Source: an uncultured Mycoplasma sp.
Lineage (GTDB): Bacteria > Bacillota_I > Bacilli_A > RF39 > UBA660
Assembly: GCA_946500895.1 (NCBI GenBank)
Contig: CAMMXG010000008.1
Span: 1-52,465 of the forward strand
DNA length: 52,465 nt
Direction: 5' to 3'
The position numbers and the translations under genes are program-made. The notes below the pieces were generated by a model that was not told the origin of the DNA, ran no database searches, and worked only from the letters and a program-made list of their open reading frames with translations. Below are positions 7,151-14,700 of this stretch, piece after piece. The first letter of the stretch is position 1, and each line of letters opens with the position of its first letter.

Positions 7151-7903
7151 ATGGAAATAATTGGTGCTTTACTAGTTTCTACCATTGCAGGTTTATCTAC
7201 TATATTAGGAGCATTAGTCATATTCTTTAAGTTTAAAGAAAAAAATATCAATAAATTTATTACAGCATCACTATCTTTTTCCTTAGCAATTATGATTGGT
7301 ATTAGTATAACTGATTTAATACCAGAATCTACCTATATCTTATTATCTAGCTATGGAATAGGAAAGGGGATACTAGCATCTTTACTTGCTTTTATAATTG
7401 GTATTATATTAGTAAAATATCTTCATAAATTAATGGATAAAATGGAAGCAACCAATGATTTATATAAATTAGGTATTCTAAACATGTTAGCTCTAATTCT
7501 CCATAATTTCCCAGAGGGAATAGCAACATTCATGAGTTCATATAAAGATATCGAACTAGGCCTTAAACTTGCACTTGCTATTGCCTTTCATAACATTCCT
7601 GAAGGTATTTCTATTGCTGTTCCTATTTATTATGCTACAAAATCAAAAAAGAATGCTATTTTTAAAACATTCCTATCAGGAATAGCAGAACCAATTGGTG
7701 CTATACTAGCATTTATATTTTTAAGCAAATACATAACTGATGAACTAATTAGTATTATTCTTCTATTAGTTGGAGGAATCATGATCACATTAGCTATAGA
7801 AGTAATACTTCCTAAAGCTAAAAAATATAATCTTAACAAATTTTTATATCTAGGTTTATTAATAGGTATAATTTTAATATTAATTAATTATTTCTGTTTT
7901 TAA
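7151..7903 (+). CDS. ZIP-family metal transporter
   Basis: Membrane protein of 250 residues with about eight hydrophobic helices, expected to import zinc or another divalent cation. The two family signatures are present: HNFPEGIATF in one helix and HNIPEGISIAVPIYYATKSK in the next, followed by SGIAEPIGAILAF; the H, P and E residues of these helices form the metal path. A short charged cytoplasmic loop (HKLMDKMEATND) lies between helices 3 and 4. Start chosen from GGTGAT 3 nt before the ATG. The 3' end overlaps the opposite DUF2726 gene by 20 nt. Metal specificity is unknown. Confidence 0.88.
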   Translation: MEIIGALLVSTIAGLSTILGALVIFFKFKEKNINKFITASLSFSLAIMIGISITDLIPESTYILLSSYGIGKGILASLLAFIIGIILVKYLHKLMDKMEATNDLYKLGILNMLALILHNFPEGIATFMSSYKDIELGLKLALAIAFHNIPEGISIAVPIYYATKSKKNAIFKTFLSGIAEPIGAILAFIFLSKYITDELISIILLLVGGIMITLAIEVILPKAKKYNLNKFLYLGLLIGIILILINYFCF

Positions 7904-8501
7904 TATTTAAATTTTCTATATTTTCTAAAGCTTTAGTAATTCTGTTAAGCACATATCCTTTTTCATTAGGATAATAAGTATAGAATACAAGAAGAGGAAT
8001 TTGCGAATCCGCCAAAATCTTTTTGACTTTTAAATCTCTATCTTTTCTTTTTATACTAGTATGTGTTTTATCATTTAATTCAATTAATAATAGTAGATTA
8101 TAATCTTTATCAAATATACCAAAGTCAATATTGCGAAATAATTCACTATGATATTTACCTCCTTGTTTTTCAATAATTGATGCTAAATTAACCTGAGGAA
8201 TAATAATATATTTATCATTTAATTCTTTGAATTTATTTAAAAAAATAATTTCATAATCACTCATTATTTTCTTATATTTATAAACAATCCCTGCCTTAAC
8301 ATCGGAAGAAGATAGGGAAGGGTAATCTAAATTATTTCTAACTTTTTCTTTTTGAGTAATTCTATATCTAATATATAATAAAATGCCAATAAAAATAAGA
8401 CATCCAAAAAACTCATTTTGAAATTTATTAAAATTAATTAATAAATAAACACCAAATAATCCAAAAACAATAATTAATACATCATAAGCATTTTTCTTCA
8501 T
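7884..8501 (-). CDS. Membrane-anchored DUF2726 protein
   Basis: Protein of 205 residues: two N-terminal hydrophobic stretches (about residues 5-22 and 29-46), then a soluble domain with the pattern of DUF2726, a restriction-endonuclease-like fold. Seen: IIPQVNLASIIE, NIDFGIFDKDYNLLLLIELND and a C-terminal KILADSQIPLLVFY. The spaced D...E pair (DFGIF...IELND) is where PD-(D/E)xK-like proteins hold their acidic residues, though no nuclease activity is shown for this one. The ORF-track start is a GTG inside the ribosome site GTGAGG; ATG 8501 is the sensible start. Confidence 0.65.
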   Translation of the reverse strand: MKKNAYDVLIIVFGLFGVYLLINFNKFQNEFFGCLIFIGILLYIRYRITQKEKVRNNLDYPSLSSSDVKAGIVYKYKKIMSDYEIIFLNKFKELNDKYIIIPQVNLASIIEKQGGKYHSELFRNIDFGIFDKDYNLLLLIELNDKTHTSIKRKDRDLKVKKILADSQIPLLVFYTYYPNEKGYVLNRITKALENIENLNIKNRNN

Positions 8502-8513
8502 AATAAACCTCAC

Positions 8514-8861
8514 TTAATAATATTATTATAATATAGTTCTAAATATTTTTCAAGAACAAAGTTAACATAATATATATTTAGCGAACTAAAAAATAACCGA
8601 AAATTCATGTATAAATTTTCTAAAATCACCATACTTTAAGCAACTAATCTTATAGTGATTTTAACTTATTAAGCCATTCTGAAACCTTAAAACTTTATTA
8701 ACAATATAAATTTTTATTAAAGCCAAAAACTATTTTAAAAAATTAAAAAGATAATAACTTATAACCTTATTTTATAAATTAAAAAAGGTTATAAAACGCG
8801 CGCATATATCATTATTTATAATATTAAATAAGGTTATATATAAATATAATTATATAAATAA
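8514..8861. other. AT-rich spacer with inverted repeats, no gene seen
   Basis: About 350 bp without a credible ORF. It holds two inverted repeats: TAAAATCAC near 8621 with GTGATTTTA near 8655, and TTATAACCTT near 8759 with AAGGTTATAA near 8785. A third AAGGTTATA copy lies near 8830 and an isolated CGCGCGC near 8797. It could encode a small RNA or be a regulator target; nothing decides this. Confidence 0.5.
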
Positions 8862-8888
8862 AAAGAACTCTTATAAATAAAAGTTCTA
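8862..8888 (-). terminator. Terminator of the HTH/membrane-protein pair
   Basis: On the minus strand AGAACT...AGTTCT with further inner pairs gives about 10 bp and is followed by TTTTATTT. It begins at the stop codon of the 267-residue protein. Confidence 0.75.
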
Positions 8889-9689
8889 TTTTAAATTACT
8901 AGAATACCAATAATAATTACCTTGATCATCTGCTTTAAAAGTATGTTCATATAAAGCACCATATTCTTGTACAAATTCGGCATCAATTTCTAAATTTTCA
9001 TTATCTTCAAGTTCTGAAGAACAAGCACTAATTTCATCATCAAAATTATTTGAAGAGTAACACTTGTTACCAGAAACTTTTAAGTAATAATCAGAAATAA
9101 CAATATCACCATTCATTTTTTCTATTGCGCTATTCATTAAACGATATACTGTAGCTTCTGGAGTTAAAGACTGTACAAAAGTTTCAGCCTCTCCACAATA
9201 ATAATTATCTCCATCTAAATAACATGCTATATTGGTATTAATGTAAAATTCTTCATCACTTGGTAAATCCTGTCCATAAACTTTATTATAGATACTATTT
9301 AAATCATTCTTGGAAATAACTTCATAATTACAGAAGTCTTCCCCTTCACTAGCAACAAGTCTAGTCCCCTCACCTATTTCACAAATTGAGATATCATTAT
9401 CATTAGTTGTTGTAACATCATGAGTTTCACTTATTTTTTGATCATCATTTAATTCATAATAAGCAATACACATTTTATTACCATTAGAAATAGAATCATA
9501 GGTAACTTCTTCACCAGTATATTGATTTAAACCACCACAATGATTTACATCAACTTCCCCTAAATAAGAATAAAGGGTAGTTACTTCATCACTATTTAGA
9601 TCTAAATGTTTATCACCCAATAATATAACTAATAGAACTACTACTACAACAATGATAATACCTACTACAAATACTACCTTTTTCTTCAT
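8886..9689 (-). CDS. Hypothetical membrane-anchored, Cys-containing extracytoplasmic protein
   Basis: Protein of 267 residues. Residues 1-5 are basic, 5-25 form a single strongly hydrophobic helix (VVFVVGIIIVVVVVLLVILL), and the rest is acidic and soluble with about nine cysteines, several in short C-x-n-C pairs, which suggests disulphides outside the cell. No known domain was recognised. The start overlaps the stop of the upstream HTH gene (TAATG), so the two are translated together, and the pair shares one promoter. The linkage suggests a membrane protein made with its own regulator; function unknown. Confidence 0.65.
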   Translation of the reverse strand: MKKKVVFVVGIIIVVVVVLLVILLGDKHLDLNSDEVTTLYSYLGEVDVNHCGGLNQYTGEEVTYDSISNGNKMCIAYYELNDDQKISETHDVTTTNDNDISICEIGEGTRLVASEGEDFCNYEVISKNDLNSIYNKVYGQDLPSDEEFYINTNIACYLDGDNYYCGEAETFVQSLTPEATVYRLMNSAIEKMNGDIVISDYYLKVSGNKCYSSNNFDDEISACSSELEDNENLEIDAEFVQEYGALYEHTFKADDQGNYYWYSSNLK

Positions 9690-10465
9690 TAGACTTTTCT
9701 CGTTTCTATCTCCGCAATTTTTTCAAGAACTTCAGCTGCATTTGCCTCCGTCATTTGATCATATCCAAGTTCTCTTAAAGCTTGAATTTTTATTGTATTA
9801 AGTTGCTGAGTTCTACTTAATTTTTCTTCATTTTTTTGCTCTATTTCTTGAACAAAACGTTTATGACTTTCTTTTAATTTACTTCTACTTGCTCCCCCAT
9901 TGTTATATAAAGTTAAAGCAGAATATAAAATACCTTCAAAAATAAATTGTTTATCTTCATTAAAAGCATACTCATCTGGACTAATAAATCCTGTCGTTTT
10001 AGACATATAACCAAGTATATACTTAATCTCTGGAACATTATCAATAGATTGCAACATATGATATAAATAACTTACAACATGAAAGTTTTCATCTTTCTTA
10101 TTCTCATCTAAAAGTTTTTCTTTTAAAAGATAATTAATATCAGCAAGTAAAGTTTGACTTTCTTTGTCTAACCCCTTCATATCGAAATAATTATCCATAT
10201 CACTTGTATTTTTAACACCTTGATTAAGTCTATTTTCCACAGCCATTAAATAATCAGTTGTAATTTTAATGCCTTTAATTCCATCTTCACTACCATCTTC
10301 AATATCAAGTAATTTAAGCAATAAGATCTTCTTCTCTTTAGGCCATTTATTTAAATCATCTAACTCTAAATAATTATAAACCATTTGTCTTGAAACATTT
10401 AAATATTTAGCAAGTCTTACTTTAGAAATACCTAATTCCTGTAATAATTCATTTAAACTATTCAT
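9689..10465 (-). CDS. HTH transcriptional regulator with helical C-terminal domain
   Basis: Protein of 258 residues. Residues 2-60 are an XRE-like helix-turn-helix (ELLQELGISKVRLAKYLNVSRQMVYNYLEL). The remaining 200 residues are predicted mainly helical and charged, ending in a segment rich in E, K and Q; I recognise no sensor domain. The ribosome site AAAGGAG lies 7 nt before the ATG. A strong promoter lies just upstream and its -35 sits inside a 10-bp-arm palindrome, the classical layout of self-repression. It is co-translated with the membrane protein that follows. Confidence 0.7.
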   Translation of the reverse strand: MNSLNELLQELGISKVRLAKYLNVSRQMVYNYLELDDLNKWPKEKKILLLKLLDIEDGSEDGIKGIKITTDYLMAVENRLNQGVKNTSDMDNYFDMKGLDKESQTLLADINYLLKEKLLDENKKDENFHVVSYLYHMLQSIDNVPEIKYILGYMSKTTGFISPDEYAFNEDKQFIFEGILYSALTLYNNGGASRSKLKESHKRFVQEIEQKNEEKLSRTQQLNTIKIQALRELGYDQMTEANAAEVLEKIAEIETRKV

Positions 10466-10494
10466 AACAATTCTCCTTTTTACTTTACACTCTA

Positions 10495-10528
10495 ATTATA
10501 AATTACTTAACACTTATCTGTCAAGTAA
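10495..10528 (-). promoter_or_regulatory. SigA promoter with embedded operator of the HTH gene
   Basis: On the minus strand TTGACA (10519-10524), an 18-bp spacer and TATAAT (10495-10500). The arms TTACTTGACA and TGTTAAGTAA (10503-10512 and 10519-10528, one mismatch, 6-bp gap) overlap the -35 and spacer, so a bound protein would block RNA polymerase. Autoregulation is inferred. Confidence 0.7.
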
Positions 10529-10540
10529 ATGTTGAGAATA

Positions 10541-11644
10541 TTAAGATAAATACCAAAGCTTTTCACCATTTTTATAAACATCTTTAATAAATCCACAGCC
10601 TAAGCATTCATCACCATCATAAAATACACAAGCTTGTCCTGGGGTCACACTTTTTGCCAAGCTCGGATAACGAAGTTTAATTTCCGTATCTGTAATACTT
10701 TCTATCTCAACAGGGATATCTTCACCCCGGTAACGAAACTTAGCTTTTAATTTCTTTGGTAATTCGCCTAAAAGATTGATATTGTCTATTGTACAAGCAT
10801 CGCTATATAAGTAATCACTATCCCCAAAGGCTACATATAAAATGTTCTTTTCGACATTTTTACCACATACATAATGACGCTCTTCATCGCCACTTAACCC
10901 CACATTTCTTCTTTGTCCAATTGTATAATTCATAAGTCCGGTATGTCTACCAATTACTTTGCCGGTTTCAACATCAACAATATCACCAGGATTTGGTTTT
11001 AAATAATTTTTTATAAACTCTTGATAATGACGTTCTCCAATAAAGCAAATACCAGTAGAATCTTTCTTTTTAGCAACATTTAAACCAATATCCTCAGCAA
11101 TTTCTCTTACTTCCGGTTTAGTATATTCTCCAAGAGGAAATAAGACATTTTCTAATTGTTCTTTGGTAATATCTGCTAAAAAATAAGTTTGATCTTTATT
11201 TAAATCTTTTGCTTTATATAACCTGCCATCTATTACTTTGGCATAATGTCCAGTTGCTATATAATCAGCACCAAGTTTTACTGCTTCTTTTTTAAACAAA
11301 TCAAATTTAATAAATTTATTACATAACATATCTGGATTAGGCGTTCTCCCCTTTTTTAATTCCTCTAAAAAATAAGTAAATACATAATCCCAATATTCCT
11401 TAATAAAATCTACACGGTGTAGTGGAATTCCCAATATATCACAAGCAACTTTGGCATCGTTATAATCTTGTTCTTGAGGACAAATATTCTCCCCTAATGT
11501 TGGATTACCTAAATAATCATTATTTAATGTAGCATCCCAATTACGCATGAAAAGTCCTTCAACTTGATATCCATCCTGTTTTAAAAGATAGGCAGCAACA
11601 GCTGAATCAACTCCACCACTAATTCCCACAATAACTTTTTTCAT
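10541..11644 (-). CDS. mnmA: tRNA-specific 2-thiouridylase MnmA
   Basis: Enzyme of 367 residues that thiolates U34 of tRNA-Lys, -Glu and -Gln. Seen: the PP-loop SGGVDSAVAAYLL at residues 9-21, PNPDMLCNKFIKF holding the first catalytic cysteine near residue 104, GHYAKV, and GICFIGER holding the second cysteine near 200, followed by the central and C-terminal beta-barrel domains (TPGQACVFYDGDECLGCGFI). Length is normal. An extended -10 lies 25 bp upstream and GTGATG precedes the ATG, so it probably has its own promoter. Confidence 0.96.
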   Translation of the reverse strand: MKKVIVGISGGVDSAVAAYLLKQDGYQVEGLFMRNWDATLNNDYLGNPTLGENICPQEQDYNDAKVACDILGIPLHRVDFIKEYWDYVFTYFLEELKKGRTPNPDMLCNKFIKFDLFKKEAVKLGADYIATGHYAKVIDGRLYKAKDLNKDQTYFLADITKEQLENVLFPLGEYTKPEVREIAEDIGLNVAKKKDSTGICFIGERHYQEFIKNYLKPNPGDIVDVETGKVIGRHTGLMNYTIGQRRNVGLSGDEERHYVCGKNVEKNILYVAFGDSDYLYSDACTIDNINLLGELPKKLKAKFRYRGEDIPVEIESITDTEIKLRYPSLAKSVTPGQACVFYDGDECLGCGFIKDVYKNGEKLWYLS

Positions 11645-11660
11645 ATTACATCACATCTAT

Positions 11661-11669
11661 ATTATATCA
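11661..11669 (-). promoter_or_regulatory. Extended -10 promoter of mnmA
   Basis: TGATATAAT on the minus strand, with ATG 16 nt after its end. The transcript would begin almost at the ribosome site GTGATG. Confidence 0.6.
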
Positions 11670-11689
11670 CGAAGAAACTCTCTAGTAAA

Positions 11690-12274
11690 TCAAAGGATAT
11701 TAGTTAATTTTAATAAAATCCCACTTCCCACAAAATATAAAAAAATATCATATAAGATAATACAAATACAACATATAATGATTTCTAAATACTTTTTCTT
11801 AAAAGAAATTTGCATCACTTGCTGTCCATGATCTTCTTTATTAAAAAATTTATTTTTAACAATAAAATAAACTTTTTTAAAAATAACAAATAAACAAACA
11901 AGAAAAAAGAATTTAATAACAATATTATAAAGTATTCCAAAAATGAAACCAGAAACCCCAAAAGCATTCATAAATACAAAAGAAGAATAACTAATACAAG
12001 CTATCTCAAAGATAAAATAAAGTAAAAATAATACAATTCCAATCATTGAAAAAGAAGTGCTTATTAAAAAAAGTAACACAAAAATATGAATCATAATAAA
12101 ATTAATATGATTATTTTGTAAACTGACATTGATATCTTGAATTTGTTCCATAAAAACAGAGCTGTCTACTTTTAAATAAAATAGAAAACCCATCAAAACC
12201 CCTAAAAACAATATAAAAAGCAAAAATTTTAACTGTCTTTTATTAAATTTAATGCCTGTCCCTAAAAATTTCAT
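11690..12274 (-). CDS. Polytopic membrane protein, possible SpoIIM (stage II sporulation protein M)
   Basis: Protein of 194 residues with about five hydrophobic segments: one near residues 20-35, two close together near 60-100, one near 115-135 and one near 170-190. The order (short N-terminal helix, extracytoplasmic amphipathic stretch, clustered helices with GFIFGILYNIVIKF) is like SpoIIM of the engulfment DMP complex, but identity is weak. A sequence resembling a SigE promoter precedes it and cotE is in the window, which both fit a sporulation role. No partner spoIID/spoIIP is nearby. ATG 12274 was preferred over the track start because GGTGG lies 5 nt before it. Alternative: an unrelated small membrane protein. 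Confidence 0.45.
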   Translation of the reverse strand: MKFLGTGIKFNKRQLKFLLFILFLGVLMGFLFYLKVDSSVFMEQIQDINVSLQNNHINFIMIHIFVLLFLISTSFSMIGIVLFLLYFIFEIACISYSSFVFMNAFGVSGFIFGILYNIVIKFFFLVCLFVIFKKVYFIVKNKFFNKEDHGQQVMQISFKKKYLEIIICCICIILYDIFLYFVGSGILLKLTNIL

Positions 12275-12289
12275 CATATCCACCATTAA

Positions 12290-12318
12290 ATTATATTGAA
12301 AAAAATCATAAAATATGA
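12290..12318 (-). promoter_or_regulatory. Possible SigE-type promoter of the SpoIIM-like gene
   Basis: On the minus strand TCATATT, a 14-bp spacer and AATATAAT. The first matches the SigE -35 core, the spacing is right and the second matches 6 of 8 bases of CATACAAT. The same TATAAT could also serve SigA, so this is tentative. Confidence 0.35.
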
Positions 12319-12356
12319 TAAATTATAAGTGACATTAAAAGAAATGGGGATTTAAT

Positions 12357-12455
12357 ATGAGTAAAAGAGCAAGAAAAATTTTTGCCTGGTGTATGTTAAT
12401 AGCAATGATTGCTTCTGTTGCAGCAACAGTTATTTCATATGCTATTTATAGTTAA
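12357..12455 (+). CDS. Small single-pass membrane protein, 32 residues
   Basis: ORF too short for the track. ATG 12357 lies 6 nt after GGGGA. The product (MSKRARKIFAWCMLIAMIAS...) has a basic N-terminus and one helix of about 20 hydrophobic residues, an inside-N orientation. It resembles small single-pass proteins of the DUF4044 kind only in general form. It stands alone between divergent neighbours and is followed by an unusual long inverted repeat and a terminator. Confidence 0.6.
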   Translation: MSKRARKIFAWCMLIAMIASVAATVISYAIYS

Positions 12456-12460
12456 ATAAG

Positions 12461-12557
12461 GTAGTTCTGAAATTTTTTAAATAATAACTAAATTTTTCGA
12501 TATTTTATATTTTTATAGGAGTGTAGGTTTCATTTCAGAACTACACTTTTATTTTAA
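12461..12557 (+). terminator. Terminator with overlapping long-range 13-bp stem
   Basis: AGTGTAG (12520-12526) and CTACACT (12541-12547) form a hairpin followed by TTTATTTT. A second, longer stem is possible: GTAGTTCTGAAAT (12461-12473) with its exact complement at 12532-12544. The two share bases 12541-12544 and exclude each other. Confidence 0.6.
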
Positions 12558-12583
12558 TATGAACATATAAAAAAGGCAAGAAA

Positions 12584-12608
12584 AAGCGTTCGACAAAATT
12601 CGACGCTT
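12584..12608 (-). terminator. Terminator of the murF-mutY-ddl unit
   Basis: On the minus strand AAGCG-TCGA pairs with TCGA-A-CGCTT (9 bp, one bulge), followed by TTTTTCTTGCC. It overlaps the ddl stop codon. Confidence 0.65.
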
Positions 12609-13644
12609 ATTTCTTTATATTTTCGACAATCAAAGTATCTAATAAATCACTATAACCAACCCCTGTAGCTTCCCACAATTTAGGATACATACTAATTTCG
12701 GTGAACCCAGGAATAGTATTAATTTCATTTAAAATAACTTGATGATCACTCGTCAAAAAGAAATCAATCCTACTATAACCATGTAAATTTAATATTTGAA
12801 AAGCTTTTACTGCAATTTCTCTAATTCGGAATGAATCCTCTTCACTAATATCGGCCGGAATAACTGTTTTACTTTCACTATTTTTATATTTAGCATCAAA
12901 GCTATAAAACTCATCACTAGCAAGTACTTCCCCAACAACAGAAGCTTCCACTTTTCCATCTCGTTCTAAAATAGCACATTCAACTTCTCTTCCTACTACC
13001 ATTTCTTCTACTAAAATACGTTCATCTATTTCTAAAGCTTCCTTAATTGCTTTTTCTAATTCTTTAAAATCATTTGCTTTACCAACACCAATTGAAGAAC
13101 CACTATTCGCTGGCTTAACAAACATTGGGAAAGAAAGTTTATCTAGAATATGCTTTAACACCTCATCAAAAGAGCAGGAATCTCCATTATAAATATATGT
13201 ATTGTTATATTTCATAAAAGATTGATATTTAGAAGTTTTTATATGATTTAATTCTAAAATATCTTTCGTATAAATTTTATCCATAGTAATCATACTAGGA
13301 GCTGGCTTATTTCCCACATAAGGAATATGCAAAAATTCCAAAATACTTGCCAAAATTCCATCTTCTCCATTTTTACCATGAATCATAATAAAAACACAAT
13401 CAAAATCTTTAAAAACTAAAAATGGATCGTATATTTTTTCTAAAGATGTAGGTAAAATTCCTATTTCCATTGGCTCAATATTATTTACATCTTCTCGCCA
13501 AATATAAAACTCATCTTTCCTATCTAAATAAATAGGTGTAATATCGTATTTCTTTTTATCTAAATTTTTAATAACTGCACATGCTGATACAACTGACACT
13601 TCATGTTCATTACTTGATCCTCCAAATAAAACTGCTAATTTCAT
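12607..13644 (-). CDS. ddl: D-alanine--D-alanine ligase
   Basis: ATP-grasp ligase of 345 residues making D-Ala-D-Ala for peptidoglycan. Seen: GGSSNEHEVSVVSA at the N-terminus, HGKNGEDG, KPANSGSSIGV, RIDFF, and the metal-binding end LNEINTIPGFTEISMYP. The specificity loop reads EFYSFDAKY; Tyr at its end is the kind associated with D-Ala rather than D-Lac. The third gene of murF-mutY-ddl on this strand, 9 nt after mutY. Having ddl beside murF is sensible because MurF uses its product. Confidence 0.96.
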   Translation of the reverse strand: MKLAVLFGGSSNEHEVSVVSACAVIKNLDKKKYDITPIYLDRKDEFYIWREDVNNIEPMEIGILPTSLEKIYDPFLVFKDFDCVFIMIHGKNGEDGILASILEFLHIPYVGNKPAPSMITMDKIYTKDILELNHIKTSKYQSFMKYNNTYIYNGDSCSFDEVLKHILDKLSFPMFVKPANSGSSIGVGKANDFKELEKAIKEALEIDERILVEEMVVGREVECAILERDGKVEASVVGEVLASDEFYSFDAKYKNSESKTVIPADISEEDSFRIREIAVKAFQILNLHGYSRIDFFLTSDHQVILNEINTIPGFTEISMYPKLWEATGVGYSDLLDTLIVENIKK

Positions 13645-13653
13645 TATAACCTC

Positions 13654-14700
13654 CTATTTAATGTTATGCCGAATCTTTTCCAAAAATGGCCTAAAAGCAC
13701 TAGGAATAGCATAATTTTTTTCTAATTCGTTTATAGTTACCCAATGATAAGCATCAATTAAATTAGTTACTTCTATTTCAAAAGCTTGCATATACCATAT
13801 TTGATGTGTAAAAATATGCTTATAAGAAATACTTTTTTTAATACATTCCCAAGAAATATGTTCATTTTCTAAATATCTTTTTACATCATTTAATTCCATC
13901 TTTTCCCCAATATTAGGAAATTCCCATAAATTTTTAAGTAATCCCTCACCATTTCTTTTTCTAATTGCATACATATTATCAAAAGAAAATAAAAATACTA
14001 TATAAAACATTTCTTTTTTAAGTTTCTTCTCTAATTTTATAGGAAATTTATTCCAACTTTTATGTTTACAAGAAAGACAAATAGAATTTAAAGGACAAAA
14101 ATTACATTTAGGTTCTCCATTTGGAAGACAAATTACCTCTCCAAGTTCCATCAAAGCTTCATTAAAATCACCAGCCTCAAGTGGTATAATTTGTTCAATT
14201 TCTTTTCTTATTTCTTTTTTAGTTTGATTTAAATCAATATTTCGTTTATCCTCTTTTAATCTCGTATAAACTCTTAAAACATTTCCATCTATCGTAGGAG
14301 TTGCCTCATGAAAGCAAATAGAGGCTATCGCTGAAGCAGTATATTCACCTATTCCTGGAAGCTTAATAATTTCCTCATAAGAGTTCGGAAAAATACCCTG
14401 GCATTCACTCATAATCATTTGAGCTGCTTTCTTAAGATTTCTAGCTCGATTATAATATCCAAGACCCTCCCATAATTTTAATAACTCATCTTCATCTATA
14501 TTTGCTAAAGTATTGATATCCGGGATTCTTTTCATAAATCTCTCATAATAAGGTATAACTGCTTCAATTCTAGTTTGTTGAAGCATAATCTCTGAAATCC
14601 ATACATGATAAGGATTATTATCTTTCCTCCATGGTAATATTCTTTTATTCTTTTGATACCAAGCAAGTAAAGAAGTATTAATTTGCTTCTTGAATTCCAC
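13654..14700 (-). CDS. mutY: A/G-specific adenine glycosylase MutY
   Basis: DNA repair glycosylase of 348 residues removing adenine paired with 8-oxoguanine. Seen: ISEIMLQQTRIEAVIPYY with the catalytic Glu, the helix-hairpin-helix LPGIGEYTASAIAS, TIDGNVLRV with the catalytic Asp, the iron-sulphur cysteines C-x6-C-x2-C-x5-C (CLPNGEPKCNFCPLNSIC) and a C-terminal NUDIX-like domain. The track starts at an upstream TTG; the better start is GTG 14700, 7 nt after GAGGAG, which lies inside the end of murF, so translation is coupled. Confidence 0.93.
   Translation of the reverse strand: MEFKKQINTSLLAWYQKNKRILPWRKDNNPYHVWISEIMLQQTRIEAVIPYYERFMKRIPDINTLANIDEDELLKLWEGLGYYNRARNLKKAAQMIMSECQGIFPNSYEEIIKLPGIGEYTASAIASICFHEATPTIDGNVLRVYTRLKEDKRNIDLNQTKKEIRKEIEQIIPLEAGDFNEALMELGEVICLPNGEPKCNFCPLNSICLSCKHKSWNKFPIKLEKKLKKEMFYIVFLFSFDNMYAIRKRNGEGLLKNLWEFPNIGEKMELNDVKRYLENEHISWECIKKSISYKHIFTHQIWYMQAFEIEVTNLIDAYHWVTINELEKNYAIPSAFRPFLEKIRHNIK

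Noticed and set aside
12588-12630. Three TTCGAC-type Spo0A-box-like sequences at the end of ddl
   Set aside because: They lie in a terminator and coding sequence (Val-Glu codons) with no promoter nearby; most likely chance.
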